Positions 30,575-38,208 of a DNA stretch of 49,118 nt are shown one piece after another. Made by a program: the position numbers and the translations under genes. Source of the DNA: Microbacterium sp. p3-SID336 (lineage in GTDB: Bacteria > Actinomycetota > Actinomycetes > Actinomycetales > Microbacteriaceae). Position 1 is the stretch's first letter. Each line of letters starts with the position of its first letter. Under the pieces are notes generated by a model, which saw nothing but the letters and a program-made list of their open reading frames with translations, had not been told where the DNA came from and did no database searches. The DNA is taken from positions 1-49,118 of the forward strand of contig NZ_JALXPE010000031.1 in NCBI RefSeq assembly GCF_025143365.1. The letters run 5' to 3'.

Positions 30575-31562
30575 TCTGGCGAGCCCTCGGGTCGATGAAG
30601 CCATAGACGAGGTCCATGAAGAAGTTGGCGACCAGCACCGTGATGGTGATGACGAGGAAGAGCCCCTGCATCAGTGCGTAGTCGTTGTTGGTGACGGCCT
30701 GGAACATGAGCTTTCCCACGCCGGGGTACGTGAAGACCTGCTCCATCACGATCGAGCCGGCCACCACGAACCCGAGCGTGATCGAGAAGCCGGCGATGGA
30801 GGGGATGGCGGCGTTGCGCGCCGCGTACGTCATCATGATGCGACGCGGGCGCAGGCCTTTGGCCTCGGCGGTCAGCACATAGTCCTCGGCGAGCGTGGAG
30901 ACCATCATGTTGCGCATGCCGAACATCCAGCCGCCGACCGAGCTGATCACGATCGTGAGGGCCGGGAGGATCGAATGCGCGACGGCATCGCTGAAGAACG
31001 CCCAGGTCGGCTCGGGGCCGTTCGGGAAGTCGAACACGTCGTAGCCGCCGAAGATCGGGAACCACCCCAGGCCCACCGCGAAGACCGCGACGAGGATCAG
31101 GGCCATCCAGAAGTACGGGATGGACTGCAGCACCGTGGTGGCGGGGATCAGGTGGTCGACCCAGGTCCCGCGCTTCCATCCCGCCCAGGCGCCGAGCAGC
31201 ACGCCGAGCAGGAAGGAGATGACGGTCGCGGTGCCGACGAGCACGAGCGTCCAGGGGAGGGCGCCGGCGATCAGGTCGGCGACCGGTGTGGGGAACTTCG
31301 TCACCGACACCCCGAGGTCGCCACGGAGCATGCGCCCCCAGTAGGCGATGTACTGCTCCCAGAGCGAGGAGTCGTCCCCGCCGAGCAGGAGCTTGATGTT
31401 GCGGATGGTGGTCTCGGAGACCTCTCCGCCTGCCCGCTGCATCTTGGCGATCATGATGTCGGCGGGGTCCCCCGGCATGAGCCGGGGAAGCAGGAAGTTG
31501 ATGGAGATCGCGGCCCACAGCGTGAACGCGTAGAACCCGATCCTTCGTGCATAGAACTTCAT
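30567..31562 (-). CDS. ABC importer permease (DppB type)
   Basis: A 331-residue DppB/OppB-family permease. The N-terminus MKFYARRIGFYAFTLWAAIS leads into PRLMPGDPADIMIAKMQRAG. The EAA-type loop TAEAKGLRPRRIMMTYAARN is near residue 230. The insert GGYDVFDFPNGPEPTWAF between helices is typical of permeases for larger substrates such as oligosaccharide-type family-5 systems. That reading is weak. It begins 43 bases after the binding-protein stop (31606), with no strong hairpin in the gap. Confidence 0.91.
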   Translation of the reverse strand: MKFYARRIGFYAFTLWAAISINFLLPRLMPGDPADIMIAKMQRAGGEVSETTIRNIKLLLGGDDSSLWEQYIAYWGRMLRGDLGVSVTKFPTPVADLIAGALPWTLVLVGTATVISFLLGVLLGAWAGWKRGTWVDHLIPATTVLQSIPYFWMALILVAVFAVGLGWFPIFGGYDVFDFPNGPEPTWAFFSDAVAHSILPALTIVISSVGGWMFGMRNMMVSTLAEDYVLTAEAKGLRPRRIMMTYAARNAAIPSIAGFSITLGFVVAGSIVMEQVFTYPGVGKLMFQAVTNNDYALMQGLFLVITITVLVANFFMDLVYGFIDPRARQNV

Positions 31563-31605
31563 GTCACAGTGTCCTGACTTCCTGCTTCCCCGACTCCTCT
31601 CGGCC

Positions 31606-33300
31606 TTACTGGACGGGCTTGATCTGCGTCAGCACGTACCCGGCGGCGATCGCACCCCACGACGGCGGGAAGGCGTAGAGGTTCTCCTCGGTCGGCCAGC
31701 CCGTGTAGTCCTTCGTGTTGTAGAAGGTCTGCGTGGCGTTGATCACGAGCGGGATGTAGGGCAGGTCACGCACGATCTCGGACTGGATCGTGGCGTACAG
31801 CTCCTTCTTCGTCGCCTCGTCGTCGGTGCCGATCGCGGACTGGATCGCCGCGTCGACCGTCGGGTTGTTGTACCGGCTGAAGTTCCACCGGCTGGTCGGG
31901 ACGTCCTGCCCGACAGGGCTGGTCGACTGCACCTGGGTGCCGCCGAACCAGTCGCGGTAGATCTGGAACGGGTCGGCGATGGTCGTGCCGATGACACCGC
32001 CCACGATCAGCTCGTACTGACCGGACTGACGCGCGTCGACGAACTCCTGCCACTGCACCGTCGAGGTGGTGATCTTGATGCCGGCGGCCTCCGCCTGCTC
32101 GGCGATCAGCTTCGCGGCGTCGTTGTAGTCGGTCCAGCCGTCGACGGAGATGAGGCTGAGCTCGACCGGCACGCCGTCCTTCTCGTAGATGCCGGAGGAG
32201 CCCTTGGTGTAGCCGGCGGCCTCCAGGATCTCGCCGGCCTCGGCGTCGTCGGCCTCCTGCGGGCTCACCTCGTACGCGGGGTCGGTCAGCCACTTCTCGT
32301 CACGCGGCAGCAGCGTGTAGGCGGGCGAGACGTCGCCCGTGAGACCCACGAACGCCTTGTCCTTGATGGTGGTGCGGTCGATCGCGACGTTCAGCGCCTG
32401 GCGGACGGCGACGTCGGTCTGCGCACCGGTGCAGCCGAGCTCGGCGTTGGAGCAGGTGTAGAGCACCGTCGGGTCCTGCGGCGTGTTGATCCACTCGATC
32501 TTGCCGTTTCCCGTCACGTCATCCGGGTTCGGGATGAACATGCCCGTCCAGTCCAGCTCGCCCGCGGCGAGGAGGTCCTGAGCGGTCTGGTTGTTGTCGA
32601 CGGCGATGTACTGGACCTTCTTCACCCCGAGTTCGTCCGCATCGCGGTAGTTCTCGTTGGCGACCAGCGTGTACGACTCGCTGGTGGTCTTGTCGACCAC
32701 GTACGGGCCGGAGCCGACCGGCTCCTCGTTGGTGAAGTTCGCGTAGTCAGTGATCTCCTCCCAGATGTGCTTGGGCAGGATGTAGCTCGAGCCCATGCGC
32801 TGGAACTCGGTGGTGTACTGCGGGATGGAGTACGTGAGGACGGCCGTGGTCTCGTCGGTCGCCTCGGCCGAGACGAGGCCGTTGCCGGTGGGGTTGTTGG
32901 CTTCGTACATGAAGGAGAACACGACGTCCTCCGCGGTGAGCGGCTCGCCGTCGCTCCACTTCAGGTCCGGCTTGATCTTGACCGTGATCTGCGTGCCGTC
33001 CTCGTTGTACTCGAAGGAGTCGCCGATCAGACCGATGGGCTCCTCGTCCTTCGTCTTGTTGTAGAAGAACAGGGGCTCGTAGATGGGGCCGAGCGCGCCG
33101 TGGAGCACGGTCGGTGCGAACGGGTTGTAGTTCGTGGTGATCGGGGTCTGGCTGCCGGCCCACACGCGAAGGGCGCGGTCGCCGTCGGCGTTTCCGCCTT
33201 CGCTGCCGCCGCCGCTGCCACAGGCGGTGAGGCCCAGCGCGAGGACCGAGGCCCCCGCGACCGCCGTGAGCGCGAGCTTGCGCTTTCCGTTACGGATCAT
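31606..33300 (-). CDS. ABC importer substrate-binding lipoprotein (family 5)
   Basis: A 564-residue family-5 binding protein. A basic N-terminus and signal helix end in the lipobox LTAC (C27), followed by a Gly/Ser/Glu linker. Family stretches include TVKIKPDLKWSDGEPLTAED, VGSGPYVVDKTTSESY and AVRQALNVAIDRTTIKDKAF. The C-terminal YTGWPTEENLYAFPPSW resembles binding proteins that I associate with oligosaccharide-type (for example cellobiose-like) systems rather than dipeptides. This is a recollection, not proof. The ATG ends at 33300, with AGAGGA about 9 nt upstream. It heads the five-gene operon, whose promoter carries a large palindrome. Confidence 0.9.
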   Translation of the reverse strand: MIRNGKRKLALTAVAGASVLALGLTACGSGGGSEGGNADGDRALRVWAGSQTPITTNYNPFAPTVLHGALGPIYEPLFFYNKTKDEEPIGLIGDSFEYNEDGTQITVKIKPDLKWSDGEPLTAEDVVFSFMYEANNPTGNGLVSAEATDETTAVLTYSIPQYTTEFQRMGSSYILPKHIWEEITDYANFTNEEPVGSGPYVVDKTTSESYTLVANENYRDADELGVKKVQYIAVDNNQTAQDLLAAGELDWTGMFIPNPDDVTGNGKIEWINTPQDPTVLYTCSNAELGCTGAQTDVAVRQALNVAIDRTTIKDKAFVGLTGDVSPAYTLLPRDEKWLTDPAYEVSPQEADDAEAGEILEAAGYTKGSSGIYEKDGVPVELSLISVDGWTDYNDAAKLIAEQAEAAGIKITTSTVQWQEFVDARQSGQYELIVGGVIGTTIADPFQIYRDWFGGTQVQSTSPVGQDVPTSRWNFSRYNNPTVDAAIQSAIGTDDEATKKELYATIQSEIVRDLPYIPLVINATQTFYNTKDYTGWPTEENLYAFPPSWGAIAAGYVLTQIKPVQ

Positions 33301-33414
33301 TCTTCATTTCCTCTCGGTGCTGCACTGCAGGAGGGATTTCTCCGGATGGAGCCGAACCCCGGGCTTGGGGTTCACGGGAACCCCGGGAGAAGGGGCCCGC
33401 GGCCGCCCTCGAAG

Positions 33415-33445
33415 GGGTTTGTTAGGACAGTAACCTAACAAACCC
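33415..33445. promoter_or_regulatory. Palindromic operator at the second ABC operon
   Basis: A perfect inverted repeat with 12-bp arms, GGGTTTGTTAGG (33415-33426) and CCTAACAAACCC (33434-33445), separated by 7 bases. It covers the -10 and start point of the operon promoter. The AT-rich core is unusual in this GC-rich DNA, a sign of a protein-binding site. GTTAGG...CCTAAC is like operators I associate with ROK-type sugar repressors, which would fit a sugar substrate. No repressor of that kind is in the window. Confidence 0.65.
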
Positions 33446-33460
33446 TCGTCGGCGGAACAA
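33432..33460 (-). promoter_or_regulatory. Promoter of the second ABC operon
   Basis: Minus-strand TTGTTC (33460-33455), 17-nt spacer, TAGGTT (33437-33432). The expected start is near 33425, leaving a 125-nt leader before the ATG at 33300. The -10 lies inside the palindrome. Confidence 0.6.
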
Positions 33461-33522
33461 GCCCGACCACCTCGCAGAGATAACGTTTCGGACTCGGCGG
33501 CCCCGGCGTCATCCGCGTGCAC

Positions 33523-33543
33523 TAAGGGTCGCGTTGACACTAA
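33523..33543 (+). promoter_or_regulatory. Candidate NrtR operator on the nad operon promoter
   Basis: TAAGGGTC-N5-GACACTAA is an imperfect 21-base palindrome (6 of 8 arm positions match). The right half, TTGACACTAA, agrees with the published NrtR consensus half-site as I remember it. It overlaps a TTGACA hexamer (33534-33539) that is the likely -35 of the operon. A further CACTAAG at 33520-33526 repeats the one at 33538-33544 in direct orientation. Binding by the first gene product would give autoregulation by NAD metabolites. Confidence 0.6.
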
Positions 33544-33569
33544 GATCGACGGTGGAGGTTAAGGTAGTT

Positions 33570-34286
33570 ATGACTCAAAGCTCGGACATCCGGGTCGCCG
33601 TCTCGACGGTCATCCTGACGCTGCGGCGTTCCGACGACGGCGCCGCCGTGCTGGCACTCCCCCTCGTCCGGCGCACCCGCGAGCCCTTCGCCGACCGGTG
33701 GGCGCTTCCCGGCGGCTGGCTCACGGTCGAGGAGTCCCCCGTCGACGCCGCCGCCCGCACCCTGGCCGAGACCACGGGACTGTCGCCCAGCTACCTCGAG
33801 CAGCTCTACGCGTTCGGCGCGGTCGACCGCTCCCCCACCCGCGTGGTGTCGATCGTGTACTGGGCCCTGCTGCGCCAGGACGACGTGCAGGAGCAGATCG
33901 CCGCCCACCGCGCCTCCGGCCGCGCGCCGGAGAACGTGCGCTGGTTCGATGTCGAGGACCTTCCCGCCCTCGCCTTCGACCACGCCCGGATCATCGAGTA
34001 CGCGCTCTGGCGCCTGCGCAACAAAGTCGGCTACAGCCGCGTCGCCCAGGGCTTCCTGCCCGAGGAGTTCACCCTCGCCGAGCTCAGGGAGGCCTATGAG
34101 TCGATCCTCGGCCGCCAGCTCGATCCCGCCAACTTCCGCCGCCAGGTCGAGGCCGCGGGCAACCTCCTGCCCACCGAGCGCTTCCGCACCGGCAGCCACC
34201 GCCCCGCCCGGCTGTACCGGGACAACACCGACCTCGAGCTGGCCGACCGCGGCCCGCTCGGACCAGAAGAGACGAGCATCCGATGA
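33570..34286 (+). CDS. nrtR: NrtR-type NUDIX transcriptional regulator of NAD synthesis
   Basis: A 238-residue regulator with a degenerate NUDIX domain (about 1-145) and a C-terminal winged-helix domain (about 150-225: EFTLAELREAYESILGRQL). In the Nudix box, the catalytic REUxEE becomes R63-TLAET68, losing two of the key acidic residues. It should therefore sense ADP-ribose or related nucleotides rather than hydrolyse them, as in known NrtR repressors. The ATG at 33570 has GGAGG 11 nt upstream. An in-frame start at 33534 would fall on the -35 box. Its stop overlaps the nadA ATG. It leads the NAD operon, so it probably represses itself and nadABC. Confidence 0.9.
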   Translation: MTQSSDIRVAVSTVILTLRRSDDGAAVLALPLVRRTREPFADRWALPGGWLTVEESPVDAAARTLAETTGLSPSYLEQLYAFGAVDRSPTRVVSIVYWALLRQDDVQEQIAAHRASGRAPENVRWFDVEDLPALAFDHARIIEYALWRLRNKVGYSRVAQGFLPEEFTLAELREAYESILGRQLDPANFRRQVEAAGNLLPTERFRTGSHRPARLYRDNTDLELADRGPLGPEETSIR

Positions 34287-35620
34287 GCACCACCCTCGTT
34301 CCCACGCCCGCCGTCCCGCCGCTCGACGCCTCGGTCGACCACGCGATCCAGGCCATCGTGAGCGGTGCGTCCACCGACGCCACGTGCGCGACCGACCTCG
34401 CGGCTGGGCCCTGGGACTTCGACTCCCGCCCCGGATACGGCCCCGGCTCCTCGATGGGGGACGTCATCCCCGCCGGCGCCCCCCGCCAGGGCGAGCTGCC
34501 CGCCGCCTACCGCGAGGCGGGCGAGGCCGAGCTGGACGAGCGCATCCGCGCGGCCAAGGCGACCCTGGGAGACCGCGTCGTGATCCTGGGCCATTTCTAC
34601 CAGCGCGAGGAGGTCGTGAAGCACGCCGACGACGTGGGCGACTCCTTCCAGCTCGCGACCGCCGCCCAGGGCCGCGGCGACGCGGAGGCCATCGTCTTCT
34701 GCGGCGTGCACTTCATGGCCGAGACCGCGGACCTGCTCTCGCAGCCGACGCAGGCGGTGATCCTGCCCAATCTCGCCGCGGGCTGCTCGATGGCCGACAT
34801 GGCGGACATCGACCAGGTCGAGGAGTGCTGGGAGCAGCTCGGCGACGTGCTCGGAGACCTCGACACCCCGGACGACGACGGCCTGCTGCCGGTCATCCCG
34901 GTCACCTACATGAACTCCTCCGCCGCGATCAAGGGCTTCGTCGGGCGGCACGGCGGCATCGTGTGCACCTCGTCCAACGCGCACACCGTGCTCGAGTGGG
35001 CGTTCGCACGCGGACGCCGGGTGCTCTTCTTCCCCGACCAGCACCTGGGCCGCAACACCGCCAAGGCCATGGGCGTGCCGCTCGACCGCATGCCTCTGTG
35101 GAACCCGCGGCGAGCGCTCGGCGGCTCCACCGCGGAGCAGCTCGTCGACGCGCAGGTGATCCTGTGGCACGGCTTCTGCTCCGTCCACCGGCGCTTCACC
35201 GTCGCGCAGATCGAGCAGGCCAGGGCGGAGCACCCCGGCGTCCGCGTGATCGTGCACCCCGAGTGTCCCATGGAGGTGGTCGACGCCGCCGACGAGGCCG
35301 GATCGACCGAGTACATCCGCCGCGCGATCGACGAGGCGACGGAGCCGACGACCTTCGCCGTGGGGACCGAGATCAACCTCGTGCGCCGACTGGCCGCCCA
35401 GTACCCGCAGCACCGCATCTTCTGCCTCGACCCGGTCGTGTGCCCCTGTTCGACCATGTACCGCATCCACCCCGGCTACCTCGCGTGGGTGCTGGAGGAG
35501 CTCGTCGCCGGACGTACGCCCAACCGGATCACGGTCTCCGCCGACGTCGCCGAGCCCGCGCGGCTCGCGCTCGAGCGCATGCTGGCCGCGAAGCCGCCCG
35601 CAACGGCCGGAGCACGATGA
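34283..35620 (+). CDS. nadA: Quinolinate synthase
   Basis: A 445-residue oxygen-sensitive [4Fe-4S] enzyme that condenses iminoaspartate (from NadB) with dihydroxyacetone phosphate to quinolinate. The three cluster cysteines are in LAAGCSMADM, VHPECPMEVV and DPVVCPCSTMYRI. The last is CPC, so one extra cysteine is present. An N-terminal extension of about 90 residues precedes the first quinolinate-synthase domain, as in other actinobacterial NadA. The ATG overlaps the nrtR stop and the gene's own TGA overlaps the nadB ATG. Confidence 0.96.
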   Translation: MSTTLVPTPAVPPLDASVDHAIQAIVSGASTDATCATDLAAGPWDFDSRPGYGPGSSMGDVIPAGAPRQGELPAAYREAGEAELDERIRAAKATLGDRVVILGHFYQREEVVKHADDVGDSFQLATAAQGRGDAEAIVFCGVHFMAETADLLSQPTQAVILPNLAAGCSMADMADIDQVEECWEQLGDVLGDLDTPDDDGLLPVIPVTYMNSSAAIKGFVGRHGGIVCTSSNAHTVLEWAFARGRRVLFFPDQHLGRNTAKAMGVPLDRMPLWNPRRALGGSTAEQLVDAQVILWHGFCSVHRRFTVAQIEQARAEHPGVRVIVHPECPMEVVDAADEAGSTEYIRRAIDEATEPTTFAVGTEINLVRRLAAQYPQHRIFCLDPVVCPCSTMYRIHPGYLAWVLEELVAGRTPNRITVSADVAEPARLALERMLAAKPPATAGAR

Positions 35621-37353
35621 ACGTCGTCGTCGTCGGCACGGGCATCGCCGGGCTCACGGCCGCGCTGCACGCGCACGAGAAGGGGCACGCGGTCACGGTC
35701 GTGACGAAGGGCACGCTCGGCGAAGGCTGCACGCTGTTCGCGCAGGGCGGCATCGCCGGCAGCCACGGCCAGGGTGACTCCCCCGCCGCCCATGCCGCCG
35801 ACACCCTCGCTGCCGCCGCCGGGCTCGCCGACCCCGCGGCCGTCGACGTGCTCGTGCGTGCGAGCGGCGAGCGGATCGCGGAACTCGCCGCGCGCGGCGT
35901 CGCGTTCGACAGGGCCGCGGACGGCACTCTGCTGCGTGGGCGGGAGGCGGCACACAGCCACGCGCGCGTCGCTCACGCCGGCGGCGATGCGACCGGAGCC
36001 GCGATCTCCGTGGCCCTGACAGCCGCCGTCCCGCGCGCCGGCATCGTCGTCCTGCCGCACACGCTCCTCACGGACCTCGTGGTCGACGACGGCGCTGTGG
36101 CCGGTGTCCGCGTGCTCACGGGCGACGCGATCTCGACCATCGCCGCCGACGCGGTGGTCCTCGCGACCGGCGGGGCGGGGCAGCTGTACTCGCGCACGAC
36201 CAACCCCGCCGACGTCACGGGCGACGGCATCGCCGCGGCACTGCGCGCGGGAGCCGCCGTCGCCGACCTGGAGTTCGTGCAGTTCCACCCCACCGTGCTC
36301 GCGACGGGTCCCGCGTTCCTGATCTCCGAGGCGGTGCGTGGCGAGGGCGCCGTCCTGCGCGACGCCGCGGGGCGGCGCTTCGTCTTCGACCACCACCCGG
36401 ACGGCGAGCTCGCACCGCGCGACGTCGTGGCGAGGGCGATCGCGAGTCAGGCCGCGCGTCAGGAGTCGCCCGTGCTGCTCGACGCGACCGCGCTCGGCCG
36501 TGCCACGCTCGCCCGCCGTTTCCCGACCATCGACCGCACCACGCGCGAGCGCGGCTACGACTGGTCCCGGGAGCCGCTCCCGGTCACTCCGGCAGCGCAC
36601 TTCCTGATGGGCGGCATCGCCACGGATCTGGACGGACGCACGTCGCTCCCCGGGCTCTACGCGGTCGGCGAGGTCGCCCGCACGGGGGTGCACGGCGCCA
36701 ACCGTCTCGCCTCGAACTCCCTGCTGGAAGGGGCCGTGTTCGGCGCGAGGGCCGCTGCCGCGCTCGGCACCCCGTGGCCACGGGCCGAGGCACCCGCCAC
36801 GACGGCACCCGCCACGACAGCACCCGCCACGGAGGCACCCGCGACGGAGGCACCCGCGACGGAGGCACCCGCCACGGAGGCACCCGCGACGGAGGCACTC
36901 GCGGGCGCCATCGCACCGCAGACACCGGCGATCCCCTTCAGCCGCTCGGCACTCCAGCAGCTGATGTGGGACGAGGTCGGGCTGAGCCGCACCGCCGAAG
37001 GCCTCCAGCGCGCACTCACGCTGCTCCGCGCCTGGGCCTCCGCGCCGCGGCAGCCCCGCACCGCACGCGAGCACGAGGACGCGAACCTGCTCGTGGTCGC
37101 CGAGGCCACCGCAGCGGCCGCCCTCGCGCGCCACCGTTCGGTCGGCGCCCACCACCGGGCCGACGCCGCCACCCGCGCCCCGGAGGGCCGCTCCCGTCCC
37201 GATGCCGTTGCGCCCGCGCCCACCGCCGGCGCAGCGCCCGCCCCTGCCGCACGCACCGCCGGGTCCACGCTCGCGCCTGCCGTGCGCCCCGAGACCGACG
37301 CGACCCCGGCACAGCCCCGGGCCGCCCGACCGCCGATCCTGGAGACCGTCTGA
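35617..37353 (+). CDS. nadB: L-aspartate oxidase with a repeat-containing insert
   Basis: A 578-residue flavoenzyme that oxidises L-aspartate to iminoaspartate for NadA. The FAD-binding GTGIAGLTAALHA is at the N-terminus. GEGCTLFAQGGIAGSHGQGD and the substrate/FAD region ARTGVHGANRLASNSLLEGA mark the family. After residue 390 there is an insert of seven EAPAT-like pentapeptides (about residues 391-425), which the family does not have. The helical C-terminal domain then follows (LQQLMWDEVGLSRTAEGLQR). The protein ends in about 70 Ala/Pro-rich residues. The ATG at 35617 overlaps the nadA stop, and the stop overlaps the nadC ATG. Catalytic parts look intact. Confidence 0.95.
   Translation: MNVVVVGTGIAGLTAALHAHEKGHAVTVVTKGTLGEGCTLFAQGGIAGSHGQGDSPAAHAADTLAAAAGLADPAAVDVLVRASGERIAELAARGVAFDRAADGTLLRGREAAHSHARVAHAGGDATGAAISVALTAAVPRAGIVVLPHTLLTDLVVDDGAVAGVRVLTGDAISTIAADAVVLATGGAGQLYSRTTNPADVTGDGIAAALRAGAAVADLEFVQFHPTVLATGPAFLISEAVRGEGAVLRDAAGRRFVFDHHPDGELAPRDVVARAIASQAARQESPVLLDATALGRATLARRFPTIDRTTRERGYDWSREPLPVTPAAHFLMGGIATDLDGRTSLPGLYAVGEVARTGVHGANRLASNSLLEGAVFGARAAAALGTPWPRAEAPATTAPATTAPATEAPATEAPATEAPATEAPATEALAGAIAPQTPAIPFSRSALQQLMWDEVGLSRTAEGLQRALTLLRAWASAPRQPRTAREHEDANLLVVAEATAAAALARHRSVGAHHRADAATRAPEGRSRPDAVAPAPTAGAAPAPAARTAGSTLAPAVRPETDATPAQPRAARPPILETV
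36787..36903 (+). repeat. 15-bp minisatellite inside nadB
   Basis: Seven perfect-length 15-base units (36787-36891) of the type GAGGCACCCGCSACG (S is C or G) and a degenerate eighth unit. They encode (E/T)APAT in frame. The codon usage varies only at the third position of the second alanine and at the first residue. Because the unit is a multiple of three, gain or loss of copies would keep the frame, so length may differ among strains. Confidence 0.9.
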
Positions 37354-38204
37354 TGCTCACCCGTGCCACCCTCACCCGCGTCGTCGGAGCCGCCCTGGAG
37401 GAGGATGCGCCCTGGGGCGACCTCACCAGCACCACCCTGCTGCCCGCCGGGGCCACCGCGACCGCCGACCTGGTGGCCCGCGAGCCCGGCGTGTTCAGCG
37501 GTGGGGAGGTCTTCGCCGCCGCGTTCAGCCTCACCGATCCGGAGGTCACCGTGGACCTGCACGTGGGCGACGGCGACGCGTTCGTCGCGGAGGATGTGCT
37601 CGCCACGGTCACCGGCCCCGCGCGCAGCCTCCTCACCGCCGAGCGGGTCGCGCTGAACTTCGCTCAGCGCATGAGCGGCGTCGCCACCCTCACGGCCGCG
37701 TACGTGCGGGCGGTCGAGGGCACCGGCGCGCGCATCGCGGACACCAGGAAGACCACGCCCGGCCTGCGCGCGTTGGAGCGGCATGCGGTCGCGGCGGGCG
37801 GCGGACGCAACCACCGCTTCTCGCTGTCGGATGCGGTCATGGCGAAGGACAACCACCTCGCCGTGCTGCAGCGCACAGGACAGGACCTCGCGACGGCCCT
37901 GCGCGACGCCCTGTCCCGGCTTCCGCACACCGCGCACGTCGTGGTCGAGGTCGACCGCCTGGATCAGATCCCCGCGGTGCTGGACGGCGGCGCGCACACG
38001 GTGCTGCTCGACAACTTCTCCCTCGACGACCTGCGCGAAGGCGTCGCTCTGATCGCGGGCCGCGCGACCGTGGAGGCGTCGGGCGGCGTCGACCTCGACA
38101 CCGTGCGCGCCATCGCGGAGACCGGCGTCGACGTGATCTCGGTCGGCGCACTGACCCACTCGGCGCGTGCGCTCGACCTGGGACTCGACCTCCGAATCGA
38201 CTGA
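37353..38204 (+). CDS. nadC: Nicotinate-nucleotide pyrophosphorylase (quinolinate phosphoribosyltransferase)
   Basis: A 283-residue enzyme that makes nicotinate mononucleotide from quinolinate and PRPP, releasing CO2. Active-site stretches include LNFAQRMSGVATLTA, ADTRKTTPGLRALERHAV, GGRNHRFSLSDAVMAKDNHL and VEASGGVDLDTVRAIAETGV. The length is normal. The ATG at 37353 overlaps the nadB stop as TGATG, and the next gene begins 4 bases after its stop. Confidence 0.96.
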   Translation: MLTRATLTRVVGAALEEDAPWGDLTSTTLLPAGATATADLVAREPGVFSGGEVFAAAFSLTDPEVTVDLHVGDGDAFVAEDVLATVTGPARSLLTAERVALNFAQRMSGVATLTAAYVRAVEGTGARIADTRKTTPGLRALERHAVAAGGGRNHRFSLSDAVMAKDNHLAVLQRTGQDLATALRDALSRLPHTAHVVVEVDRLDQIPAVLDGGAHTVLLDNFSLDDLREGVALIAGRATVEASGGVDLDTVRAIAETGVDVISVGALTHSARALDLGLDLRID

Positions 38205-38208
38205 CGCC

